Assembly: GCA_964020085.1 (NCBI GenBank) | Contig: OZ026603.1 | Location: 12,079,698-12,143,697, forward strand | Direction of reading: 5' to 3' | Origin: Micromussa lordhowensis | Taxonomy: Eukaryota; Cnidaria; Anthozoa; Scleractinia; Lobophylliidae | DNA: 64,000 bases | Part shown: in pieces, positions 40,124-47,874 of the stretch | Layout of the letters: every line of letters begins with the position of its first letter | Numbering within the stretch: the first letter of the stretch is position 1 | The notes under the pieces: model-generated | Databases searched by the model: none | What the model was told of the DNA's origin: nothing | The model's input: the letters and a program-made list of their open reading frames with translations, nothing else | Program-made: the position numbers and the translations under genes

Positions 40124-41118
40124 CAAGATTTGATAAATTTCCAACCAGCACTCTCACCACCTAGATATTCACATATTTTTTTCCAAATTTTATCAAGTTC
40201 ATAGAGTTTTAAACGATCTTTATACAATTTTAGCTTTGGTAAAAATTCATTATATCCAAGTATTTGACAAAATTTATAAATGATATATGAATAGGAAAAG
40301 AAATTTCTTCTATTTTTACCTTTAAATAATTCAAATGGCTCCTGAATTTGTAAAAACCTCATTTTCATTTTTTCTTCCATTATAGAAGTCATTTGTAATG
40401 GAGGTATTTTTGTTATTCTATACAATATTTGGGTGGTATGATTATAATAATTTAATTTACGATGTTTTTTAAGATATCTTTTAATATCTGATTCAGTTAA
40501 CTTTTCCAAAGAATTTTCCATCCTTTCACGAATGATTTCTTTGAAAATATTATTAATAACATCTTCTGAGACTTTAAAACTTTCTTTGCCTTGGATATTG
40601 GCTAAACAGTCACAAAAATGATTATATCTTTTGTAATCATTTTCTGCAGGTTTTATGGATGCTTTTTCTGGATTTGTTGAGACATTAATGCTTATTCCAC
40701 AACTTAGACAAGTACTTATCCCTTCATCGATGTTCAATACTCGAAATTTTTCACATGTATAACAATAGTTATCTTCATTTATATTATTTTCACTGTATTG
40801 TAGTTCATCAGGGAAGATATTATATTTATACTTTTTATAATAAGAATTATCAACACCATGGACAAATTTTTTTGCTTGATTTTCTGTATGTAAAAAAAGT
40901 AAAATAGCATTCTTTAATAAATAACTAGTACGAAGATTTTTGATATCATTTATTTCATTTTCTAGCCTTATTTGTTCAATTTGATCAATTCTAGAATAAT
41001 CTTTTTTGATGGATAAATTTATAATTTTTTTTTTTAAATCTGGTATTTTTTTTTCTTTTATAACAATTTCTGAAAGTTTTTTACGATGTAGATTGCCAAT
41101 GGTCTCTTTGTTCATCAT
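40123..41118 (-). CDS. VLTF3-like viral late transcription factor
   Basis: 331-aa protein resembling the poxvirus late transcription factor 3 family (VLTF3, conserved across large nucleocytoplasmic DNA viruses), which drives late gene transcription. A central zinc ribbon is visible: C119-x2-C122 and C137-x2-C140. After it come a segment YKRYNHFCDCLANIQGKE (about 162-179) in the position of the family's conserved Y..HF..WL...Q..E block, and an LKKHRKLNYYNH...TKIPPLQM helical region (about 215-242). The N-terminus is Lys-rich and probably helical. The gene is the last of the leftward set; its stop codon sits exactly on the inner edge of the left terminal repeat. It begins 5 bp after the stop of the upstream small acidic ORF, implying co-transcription. 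Two adjacent Met codons occur at the start; the first is used here. Family assignment rests on motif pattern, not on a search. Confidence 0.78.
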   Translation of the reverse strand: MMNKETIGNLHRKKLSEIVIKEKKIPDLKKKIINLSIKKDYSRIDQIEQIRLENEINDIKNLRTSYLLKNAILLFLHTENQAKKFVHGVDNSYYKKYKYNIFPDELQYSENNINEDNYCYTCEKFRVLNIDEGISTCLSCGISINVSTNPEKASIKPAENDYKRYNHFCDCLANIQGKESFKVSEDVINNIFKEIIRERMENSLEKLTESDIKRYLKKHRKLNYYNHTTQILYRITKIPPLQMTSIMEEKMKMRFLQIQEPFELFKGKNRRNFFSYSYIIYKFCQILGYNEFLPKLKLYKDRLKLYELDKIWKKICEYLGGESAGWKFIKS

Positions 41119-41123
41119 AATAA

Positions 41124-41291
41124 TTAATATACTTTATTCTTTAAAGTAGAGTAATCTTCACTCTCACTGCTCGTTGATTCCTCACTGCTCGTCGATTCCT
41201 CATCTGAATTAGGATCATAATCACTATCGCTACTATCAGTATCATGAAGTGGGTCTTCAGTCAAGAATTTTTTAAAATTCGGAATTGGCAT
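41124..41291 (-). CDS. Small acidic Ser/Glu/Asp-rich protein, 55 aa
   Basis: A short ORF beginning MPIPNFKKFLTEDP and continuing as an acidic serine-rich tail with a repeated EESTSS motif. The start codon is preceded by TATAGTATAT, matching the start-proximal motif of the other genes in the element. The frame fills the otherwise empty gap between the polymerase gene and the VLTF3-like gene, ending 5 bp before the latter. No family is recognised. Acidic low-complexity tails of this kind are common in transcription-associated or DNA-mimic proteins, but no function is claimed. Real coding status rests on position, promoter motif and lack of alternative content. Confidence 0.55.
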   Translation of the reverse strand: MPIPNFKKFLTEDPLHDTDSSDSDYDPNSDEESTSSEESTSSESEDYSTLKNKVY

Positions 41292-41296
41292 ATATA

Positions 41297-44200
41297 CTAT
41301 AAATTATTATTTATTTTATGATTCCCATATGCGTAACTACTGATACCATCATCTAAAATATATCTTTTATCATCAAAAGGTGATAATGATACTTTATTAA
41401 TTTGGTAACTAGATATCTGATGATACTCTGACCGGATAGTTCGCATCTTATGCCTCATAGTATTACATTTTTGTAAGGTATCACGATAATCAGAGAGAGA
41501 TAATTCACTCTTAATGACATTCTTCTTGACACCTTTAGCAGTCTTGTTTTCCTTGTTTTCTGTCTTGTAACTATACATTTTACTTTTTAGACCAACAAAT
41601 TCAGTGATTGGATCACCAGCTGCTTCATCTTTGAATTTACCAATTACTTTTTTATTTTCTGCAAAAAAGAACTCTGACGATTTGGGATAATCACTATTGT
41701 CAAACCTTTCCTTATCTTTATATAAATCACTATAAAGATCTTCTGCTTTTATATGGTAAAATAAAGAATCAGTATCAGTAAAAAGTAACTTTGCATCAGG
41801 GTATTTTTTTCTGATATAGTTGTAATGGAAGTCATACATTAATGTTTTACTTAGATCTAGAATAGAGAATCCAACATAAGAGGGTTTATCTAAGACTAGT
41901 CTAGCCTTTTTCATTTGTACCCCAACTAAATTTTCATCAAATATTTTACTAGAAACGTACATTGGTTGCCTTGTCAAGTTCAATAAATGATCTGGATCAG
42001 TTTCTAATTTGATATTAGATCTTTTTCTAATGTTTTCCATGGTTTTACCAAACACAGAGTTATTCATCAGCTTAAAGAAGTCTTTCTCAAAACTATTCTT
42101 AGCCATTGTTCTCTTTTCAGTGTTAAAATCAATGTATCTTTTCATCCAAGGCTTCTGTGTAAATTCCAATACTCTGTGAATCTTCTTTAACTTCATACCA
42201 AGAGATAAATAAAGCTGCAAATTTCTGTAATGTAATACATACTTTTCTTTATTCCTTAGATTAGGAACCAACTTGTGAACTCTACCACTGCTAATATTTT
42301 CTTTCTCTTTTAAATCTTTGCAATACTTTGACAACATATCATCAGTGATTAAAATCTTTTCTGGTGCTAATGGATAATCATTATGCAAATCGTGTAGCTC
42401 TTCCGGATATTCTAAATCTACCTCTAAAATAACACCTTTTCTAGTATCATTTGTGTAATTTTCTAAGATGAAATCTTCAGAGGGAATCCATCGGAAATCT
42501 CCAGTTGGAAGTGACTGTGACATAGCCCATCCATAAAGATTATTTGCATCCAAATACATTAAATAACTACTTTCCAACTCTGGATTGTAACCCTTCATAT
42601 ACTTGTTGTTTGCTACAGCATGTCTGTGTGTAATAGTACTAATACCACCTCTCATACCCTTTTCAATGAATAGTTGTTGATCTATATCTGAAATTAAATC
42701 CAGATTTACATTAGTCATTTTCAGTAATGCATCCCAAGATAACCCAGGCGCTGAATAATAATGACAAGGATCTAGCCCATAGTCCTTCAAACATATAGTT
42801 CTGAAATTTTCAAATACATCCGCTAAGAGTAGAACATCAGTCCGCAAATATAAATCATGATAATCACCTAAGTCTTTAATTTGGAAGGCACTCCATACTC
42901 GTTTTGCGTGCTCATAGTCACTCTCTGAAATATTTGTATCATTCAAAATACTATAAAAATCTTCTCTTGCGGGTAAAGACTTCTCACTGAATCGCTGGAA
43001 TGAGTCCATGTAATCATAAGGGTAAACACCTTTTCGCTTTATTAATCTAAATTGATCATCATTTGGAAAAGCTTTCTTTGAATAAAAGAATGCATTATCA
43101 CTTAAATTACTGCTTAGTCGATCTAAACTCTGACTCATAAATGAAAAACTGTCAATGAAAGTCAAATGATTACCTAGTCTAAAGCCAATATATTTCTCAA
43201 AATTACTTGCTATAACACCAACATCAATATTAACATCTTGTCTTACTAAATGACCAATCTTTTGCATGATAAAATGGCAGTCATAGCCTTTAAGATTATG
43301 AAAGATTACAGGAATTTTTAACTTTTCTGCACTAATAGCCCATTTAAGATTACAATCACTATGAGCAGCGCCACGATATTTACCAGTAATATGGCAATGA
43401 TCTCTAACTTTTTGTTTTGAAGGTTTTTGCTCATTAAATATTCTCGCACAAATATGACATTTAGTAGAATTTTGGAAATCTCTTTCATTTTTCTCTGTCA
43501 TAACTAATGGTTTCTGGAATTGTTCGCTAACTATTCTTTGACAATCTTTTACTTCACTCAACATTTTCATGATAAATTTTTCGATACAATCTTCTCCACG
43601 GTAAATTTCTACTGGTTTGGAATATCTCTTATCATATCTACAGACTAATTTATATCCGTAACTACAGGCCTTATGACTCTGATAAGTACTCGTGTAAGAT
43701 TGACCATCACTAGGTTGGCAACCGTCTATTTTTTCTGTGATTGCTTCAAAATCAGCGTAAATTACAAAAGGCGCAGGTAACATTTTCTTGTGATTTTTGA
43801 AATAAATTTTTGATCCTGCCTCAGGCATCTTGATCGCTTGAGTACCATTAAGGAGCAGGCAGTCTTGCTTGTGATCTTCTAGGACACTAGCAGAACTACA
43901 ACAATGTAGACAACGCAAACAAAAATATTTCTTTTCTTTGTGATCATTGAATGAAAACATAAATCGATCGAAATCCTTGATGAGCACATAGTGGCTCTTG
44001 TCTCCTTCTTCAATCCATAGTAATTCTAAGTGGTCTGTAAAATTAGTTTCTGATATTCTGATAGGATAAGCTTCTCCATCATAACCAAATACACAGATAT
44101 TAATCTTATTTTGCTTTTCAATCTTAAAAATATCTTTTACAGTGACTGGAAAAGTGATACCGGTATAATCTAAACGTTTAACTGATTCTCTATCTGCCTT

Positions 44201-45316
44201 AGTTATTCTTTGAGGGTCTTTTATTAATGGATTTAGGTGCCTGTTATGACACCATAAGAAACATTTATTGTCTGTATTTTTGAGATTGATTAAACCCTTC
44301 ATAGGGTTACGTATTTCTTCAGGTAGTTCAATATATGATGATCCTCTTAATGGAAAGTAAGAGACAATATTAATGATATGTAATTTTACTGATTCAAATA
44401 CCCAACCAGAACCTTCAGATAGCCAAACAGCTATTAACTCTAAAATTCTTTCAATACCATTATGTATAGACTCTTCTATATCTAGTCTATTTGTAACAGT
44501 AAAGGGGCCAGCGTTAAAATAAGGTTCTCTGTAAATGACACCATCTTCAGTACTTTTTGATAATCGAACCCTTAGTGTAGTATTGTATTTGAATCCCCTT
44601 TTGACTGTTAATAATTTCATTAAAATATCAAATATTGCTCGTTTAGTACTACTTAACTGTACCCCTGGGTCATAACTATTAACAATTGGCACTTCATAAG
44701 ATTTGACATTACCTCTTAATGCATTGGATCGCTCAGTAATAGTGATGTCTTTAGGTATAAATTTCAAATTTCTTCTGAATTCTCTTATAGTTTCAGGCCT
44801 ATAATATGGAGCGATTTGATCAATCACATTTTTAACCTTTCTTTGAAGTCTTGTAGGTACAGCTTTTATAGGTCTTATTATTTTTAGCCTCGGTAAAGGC
44901 ACTGGAGCGGTTGGTGGTTTTGTACGTGGTTTTGGTACTGGGGCAGGTGGTCTATATTCAGTAGGTCTTAATGGTTCTGGTAAATTGACTGAGGGACTTA
45001 TCTGATCATCTATTAAAGTACCTCCAAGGTATGAGTCTCTTAGTCTCCTTTCTGCAATTGATCGGATTAGTCGATTTTCAACATAATCTCCATGTTTCTT
45101 AGATCTTAGTGGTTGTGGGTTGACAGGTGGGACTGGTAGTGGCTGACCTTGCGGACCTTTTTTTGCTTCATTAAGCTTATGAAAATCTGTCTTTAAATGC
45201 TGATATTTTCCCCCTTTTGAATATTTTTTCTTGCATGTATTACAATACCAATGAGATGGTTTTGGTAATGTGTCCACAGATATCTTTTTGGGTTTAATTT
45301 TAACTTTAAAATCCAT
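41297..45316 (-). CDS. pPolB: Protein-primed family B DNA polymerase (Polinton pPolB)
   Basis: 1,339-aa polymerase that replicates the linear element from its ends by protein priming. An N-terminal C2H2 finger (C25, C28, H40, H46) is followed by a Pro-rich linker (about 55-160). Exonuclease motifs: ExoI YADFEA (about 519-524), ExoII NLKGYDCHF (about 670-678) and a YLRTDVLLLADVFENF block (about 830). Between ExoI and ExoII is an endonuclease VII-like Cys/His zinc motif (CHIC...RDHCHITGKYRG). Polymerase motif A is YLDANNLYGWAM (Asp about 923), motif B LMNNSVFGK (about 1,085) and motif C FTDTDSLF (about 1,178-1,180); all catalytic residues are present. The ATG directly follows ATTATATATAG, supporting this start. 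It is the largest leftward gene, followed by the 55-aa acidic ORF. Nothing suggests a pseudogene. Confidence 0.97.
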   Translation of the reverse strand: MDFKVKIKPKKISVDTLPKPSHWYCNTCKKKYSKGGKYQHLKTDFHKLNEAKKGPQGQPLPVPPVNPQPLRSKKHGDYVENRLIRSIAERRLRDSYLGGTLIDDQISPSVNLPEPLRPTEYRPPAPVPKPRTKPPTAPVPLPRLKIIRPIKAVPTRLQRKVKNVIDQIAPYYRPETIREFRRNLKFIPKDITITERSNALRGNVKSYEVPIVNSYDPGVQLSSTKRAIFDILMKLLTVKRGFKYNTTLRVRLSKSTEDGVIYREPYFNAGPFTVTNRLDIEESIHNGIERILELIAVWLSEGSGWVFESVKLHIINIVSYFPLRGSSYIELPEEIRNPMKGLINLKNTDNKCFLWCHNRHLNPLIKDPQRITKADRESVKRLDYTGITFPVTVKDIFKIEKQNKINICVFGYDGEAYPIRISETNFTDHLELLWIEEGDKSHYVLIKDFDRFMFSFNDHKEKKYFCLRCLHCCSSASVLEDHKQDCLLLNGTQAIKMPEAGSKIYFKNHKKMLPAPFVIYADFEAITEKIDGCQPSDGQSYTSTYQSHKACSYGYKLVCRYDKRYSKPVEIYRGEDCIEKFIMKMLSEVKDCQRIVSEQFQKPLVMTEKNERDFQNSTKCHICARIFNEQKPSKQKVRDHCHITGKYRGAAHSDCNLKWAISAEKLKIPVIFHNLKGYDCHFIMQKIGHLVRQDVNIDVGVIASNFEKYIGFRLGNHLTFIDSFSFMSQSLDRLSSNLSDNAFFYSKKAFPNDDQFRLIKRKGVYPYDYMDSFQRFSEKSLPAREDFYSILNDTNISESDYEHAKRVWSAFQIKDLGDYHDLYLRTDVLLLADVFENFRTICLKDYGLDPCHYYSAPGLSWDALLKMTNVNLDLISDIDQQLFIEKGMRGGISTITHRHAVANNKYMKGYNPELESSYLMYLDANNLYGWAMSQSLPTGDFRWIPSEDFILENYTNDTRKGVILEVDLEYPEELHDLHNDYPLAPEKILITDDMLSKYCKDLKEKENISSGRVHKLVPNLRNKEKYVLHYRNLQLYLSLGMKLKKIHRVLEFTQKPWMKRYIDFNTEKRTMAKNSFEKDFFKLMNNSVFGKTMENIRKRSNIKLETDPDHLLNLTRQPMYVSSKIFDENLVGVQMKKARLVLDKPSYVGFSILDLSKTLMYDFHYNYIRKKYPDAKLLFTDTDSLFYHIKAEDLYSDLYKDKERFDNSDYPKSSEFFFAENKKVIGKFKDEAAGDPITEFVGLKSKMYSYKTENKENKTAKGVKKNVIKSELSLSDYRDTLQKCNTMRHKMRTIRSEYHQISSYQINKVSLSPFDDKRYILDDGISSYAYGNHKINNNL

Positions 45317-45371
45317 CTATATATAATAATATATGTCTAATTTTTTTTTTAAATTCTTAATTTTTTATTTA

Positions 45372-45581
45372 TTATAAATCAATTAGTGTACCAGTAACTG
45401 GATTAGTGTATTTTAGAATGTTACGCTCATGTTTCTTTGTCTTTAGATGCATATATTTTCCTCTATAAGTGTAATTTTTTCCATTTCCACATACATCACA
45501 GTACCATTCAGTATTTTTCAGTCTCTCATTTGTAATTTTGTTCCATTTTTCTCGTTTCAATTGTTCTTCTGTTTTTTCCAT
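45372..45581 (-). CDS. Small C2H2 zinc-finger protein, 69 aa
   Basis: The protein contains one finger, WYCDVCGNGKNYTYRGKYMH followed by LKTKKH, with ligands C28, C31, H45 and H51. The finger is very like that at the N-terminus of the adjacent polymerase (WYCNTC...GKYQHLKTDFH), so the two probably arose by duplication and may bind the same partner or nucleic acid. The start is preceded by AATTATATAG, the element's typical start motif. It lies between integrase (43 bp upstream) and polymerase (55 bp downstream) in the leftward set. No wider family is recognised. It could be a DNA-binding accessory factor or an unfused remnant of a polymerase N-terminus. Confidence 0.8.
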   Translation of the reverse strand: MEKTEEQLKREKWNKITNERLKNTEWYCDVCGNGKNYTYRGKYMHLKTKKHERNILKYTNPVTGTLIDL

Positions 45582-45623
45582 CTATATAATTATTTATAAT
45601 ATTCTAATTTTTTTAAATAATTT

Positions 45624-46583
45624 TTATAAATTTTTTAAATCCTCAGCTGGCACCCAACTGTTAAATTCGTCTGGGTAACCTTTCCATTTGACTAATGCTT
45701 TTCCTTTTGACTTTCTGATAATTTTCTCTATTCTATAGACCTCTTGATCTGTCTTTTGTAACTCTTCTCTGTAGAAAGTACCCTTAATCACTTCACCATT
45801 TAAGTCTTTTATCTTATAAGTAATAGGATTAGTGAATCTAATTTCGTCTATGATGAAAACTTCTTCAGTCCAATTAGGAGTATAGCCTTTATCAAAGGTC
45901 ACCCTTTTGTATTTGCTTATTCGGACTCTATCACCTATCACAAATGCTGGTTTATCATTCTTTTTATTGTCTCTCGCTAAATCACCATATAAATTAAAAT
46001 AAACTTTTCCATAGTTTTCAGGTTTTCTAGCTTGGATAGGCGTCATTCCTATTGATCTATGTCGGCTGTTGTTGTAAGAGGCGAGTATTTTCGGAAGTAT
46101 GTCAACGTAGACTGTATTGTTTTGCATAGTGAATCTCTTATACATTTTATCTTTGATAGTTCTATTCCATCTCTCACAAACTGATGATTTCTCTTCATTT
46201 TCAGTGGAATAGACCTTTATCTTATCCTTAGCTAAGAGATCCAACACATTTTTGTTATAATATTCTTTTCCTTTGTCTACCCATAACATTTTAGGCTTAT
46301 TTTTCACTAATAAGCTTTCAAACGCTTTAGCGACTTCTAAACCTGTTTTTGTCTTTAGAGGTACTATCCAACCATATTTACTGAAAAGGTCTAAGACCAT
46401 TAGTAGATATTTATAACTTCGATTCCATTTGCTAAGCTTTTGCATATCAACTAAGTCTGAACACCAGATATCATCTACATTATGTGCAATGACTCTTCGC
46501 TTGGTAAAATTTCGTTTTATAGGTTTGTGTAACTCATTAGCTAGCGCTTCCCATGTGTCTAAATTTTTAGCGTTTTTTTTTTT
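45624..46583 (-). CDS. INT: Retroviral-type (RVE) integrase with C-terminal chromodomain
   Basis: Integrase that would insert the element into host DNA. The catalytic core has Asp in WCSDLVDM, the second Asp in LWVDKG and Glu in SVCERWNRT (D/D/E, about 33 residues between the last two), preceded by the basic ELHKPIKRNF block usual for Polinton integrases. The C-terminus is a chromodomain (YRIEKIIRKSKGKALVKWKG through NSWVPAEDL), expected to read histone marks. Oddity: the first in-frame ATG (46,445) lies four residues after the first catalytic Asp, so a product from it would lack that residue. The open frame extends upstream without ATG to a stop at 46,584-46,586 inside a 13-A tract (on the coding strand), where it overlaps the end of the PLA2 ORF in another frame. 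The coordinates given are the open frame, not a proven start. Frameshifting, slippage, a non-AUG start or a base-count error in the tract are all possible. Confidence 0.9.
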   Translation of the reverse strand, partial: KKKNAKNLDTWEALANELHKPIKRNFTKRRVIAHNVDDIWCSDLVDMQKLSKWNRSYKYLLMVLDLFSKYGWIVPLKTKTGLEVAKAFESLLVKNKPKMLWVDKGKEYYNKNVLDLLAKDKIKVYSTENEEKSSVCERWNRTIKDKMYKRFTMQNNTVYVDILPKILASYNNSRHRSIGMTPIQARKPENYGKVYFNLYGDLARDNKKNDKPAFVIGDRVRISKYKRVTFDKGYTPNWTEEVFIIDEIRFTNPITYKIKDLNGEVIKGTFYREELQKTDQEVYRIEKIIRKSKGKALVKWKGYPDEFNSWVPAEDLKNL

Positions 46584-47313
46584 TTACTCCTAAACCAAGT
46601 TTTTGTTTTGTATTAATAGTGTTTCTGGCCAGCCAATGACCCAACTGTCTCTCATTCCAGGGAATTGCATCTAGAGCTCGGACCATTTTCTTGTCAGCCG
46701 CATTTTTACATGATTTTACATTACCTCCCTTATCAGCACATACTGAGTAATCAACATCGTGTTGCATGGCTATAGCATCTGTCTTACCTGTTGGCTGATC
46801 ATAGATTTCATAGATTTGTCCAGTATCACGATCCCATTTTACTTGTCGTTCTAAATCATTGTAAGGACCAGTATATTTGTGTCCTGGTAAAGTCCAACCA
46901 GCTTTCGGTTTAGGTAACTTACCTATTGCTTTATGAATATCAAGACCCCTTCCCCTTCCCCTTCCACTGATTTTTTTGGAAAGATCATCAGCCAGAGAGT
47001 CAATTGCTCTATTCAAATACCTTTTACCAATGCCTTTAACTTTGTCTTTTACATAGTCAGATTTTATTGCTCTACTAGCTCCCCTTTTACCTAGGTTGTA
47101 CAAGCCTTTTGCACCAGCAGCCAACCCTTTGACAATTAGTTCATCAAAACCGCTCCCTTGCATTTCCGCTTTAGATATAAAACGAAATTTTGTAATTCCA
47201 CATTCAGCACAAATACATCGCATTGCATTTCTACCATTTTTTGTAATTACAAAAGTTTCAGAATTAGGTACACATTCTGTCCTTTTTCTTTGTCGAACGC
47301 AATAAGATAACAT
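46567..47313 (-). CDS. Zinc-ribbon plus parvovirus-type phospholipase A2 protein
   Basis: 248-aa protein. Residues 1-46 form a Cys-rich ribbon like the DUF5679 family (C5, C14, C33, C35, C38, NGR motif); the usual second Cys of the first CxxC is Gln. Residues about 52-125 are Gly/Lys/Arg-rich. Residues about 141-242 form a phospholipase A2 domain of the type in parvovirus VP1 unique regions: a calcium-loop YTGPYND (147-153) and the catalytic HD of QHDVDY (H185, D186), then a helical KKMVRAL segment. In parvoviruses this domain opens endosomal membranes during entry; a similar membrane role in a virion-like particle is inference. The start is preceded by TTAATTAATAT. The C-terminus is a Lys run encoded by the A tract shared with the integrase frame. 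A fused PLA2-integrase product is conceivable. Confidence 0.85.
   Translation of the reverse strand: MLSYCVRQRKRTECVPNSETFVITKNGRNAMRCICAECGITKFRFISKAEMQGSGFDELIVKGLAAGAKGLYNLGKRGASRAIKSDYVKDKVKGIGKRYLNRAIDSLADDLSKKISGRGRGRGLDIHKAIGKLPKPKAGWTLPGHKYTGPYNDLERQVKWDRDTGQIYEIYDQPTGKTDAIAMQHDVDYSVCADKGGNVKSCKNAADKKMVRALDAIPWNERQLGHWLARNTINTKQKLGLGVKKKKR
46573..46585. other. 13-nt homopolymer at the PLA2/integrase junction (possible recoding or slippage site)
   Basis: T13 on the plus strand is A13 on the coding strand. The PLA2 frame enters it as a Lys run and stops 6 nt beyond (stop at 46,567-46,569). The integrase frame emerges from the same tract, and it has no ATG before its first catalytic residue. 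A +1 shift (or loss of one A) in the tract would join the frames. Confidence 0.7.
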
Positions 47314-47370
47314 ATATTAATTAATATTATAATAAATATATGTTAATCTATTGTTAACAAAGTTCCTTTA

Positions 47371-47607
47371 CTATAATATAGCTCCTATGAGGGGAATTCC
47401 CTTAAATGGACTGTTTTTACCCAGTAATAGCCCTTTTCCTTTTCTACCTCTTCCTACCGTACCTGACTTAACAAATTTAGTTTTTGTTATCCCACATTCT
47501 GCGCATTTACATTTCATCATGGCACGACCATTTCTTGTCTGTACAACCCTTTCTGAACCAGGAACGCACTCTGTCTGTTTTCGTTGTTTTACACAATAGC
47601 TTTTCAT
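47371..47607 (-). CDS. Small zinc-ribbon protein with Gly/Lys-rich tail, 78 aa
   Basis: Residues 1-48 are a paralogue of the ribbon at the front of the neighbouring PLA2 protein: same Cys positions (C5, C14, C33, C35, C38), the same NGR and AECGITK words and the same Gln in place of a Cys. The tail GRGRKGKGLLLG followed by a hydrophobic end (PFKGIPLIGAIL) is reminiscent of small core or membrane-active virion peptides in adeno- and adinto-type viruses; that comparison is tentative. ATAATATAG immediately precedes the ATG. It lies 57 bp upstream of the PLA2 gene, in the same orientation, suggesting co-expression. Confidence 0.72.
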   Translation of the reverse strand: MKSYCVKQRKQTECVPGSERVVQTRNGRAMMKCKCAECGITKTKFVKSGTVGRGRKGKGLLLGKNSPFKGIPLIGAIL

Positions 47608-47640
47608 CTATATTATAATTATTTTTTTTATTATTATATA

Positions 47641-47874
47641 ATGGAAAAAATTGAAATTGACAATGAAATACGTAGAATAGAAGCGATGTATAAACATTAC
47701 AAACTTCTTTATAGAAAAATTGCCTTTTTATGTTGTTCTGGAGAAACTAAAAGAGTGAGAAATCTGAGAAATAGTTTGAAAAAAGATTTTAAAAAAATCC
47801 GACAAATCAAACAAATCCAACAAAATATAACTCCTTTCGCGCACCTGACGTTGCAGAAGTCCTCAAAGCAATAG
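47641..47874 (+). CDS. Small basic, probably helical protein, 77 aa (plus-strand ORF within the leftward block)
   Basis: The frame could start further upstream at 47,584, but ATTATTATATA abuts the ATG at 47,641, as at other genes of the element, so that start is preferred. The product is rich in Lys/Arg/Ile and likely alpha-helical; no family is recognised. It is the only rightward ORF among the leftward genes. It diverges from the 78-aa ribbon gene (33 bp apart) and its last 12 bp overlap the end of the convergent protease gene. It could be a fortuitous frame. Confidence 0.45.
   Translation: MEKIEIDNEIRRIEAMYKHYKLLYRKIAFLCCSGETKRVRNLRNSLKKDFKKIRQIKQIQQNITPFAHLTLQKSSKQ

Noticed and set aside
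39936..40160. Open frame of 74 codons across the left terminal repeat (and its mirror at 59,696-59,902)
   Set aside because: Identical in both inverted repeats and out of frame with the adjacent genes; it is repeat sequence, not a gene.
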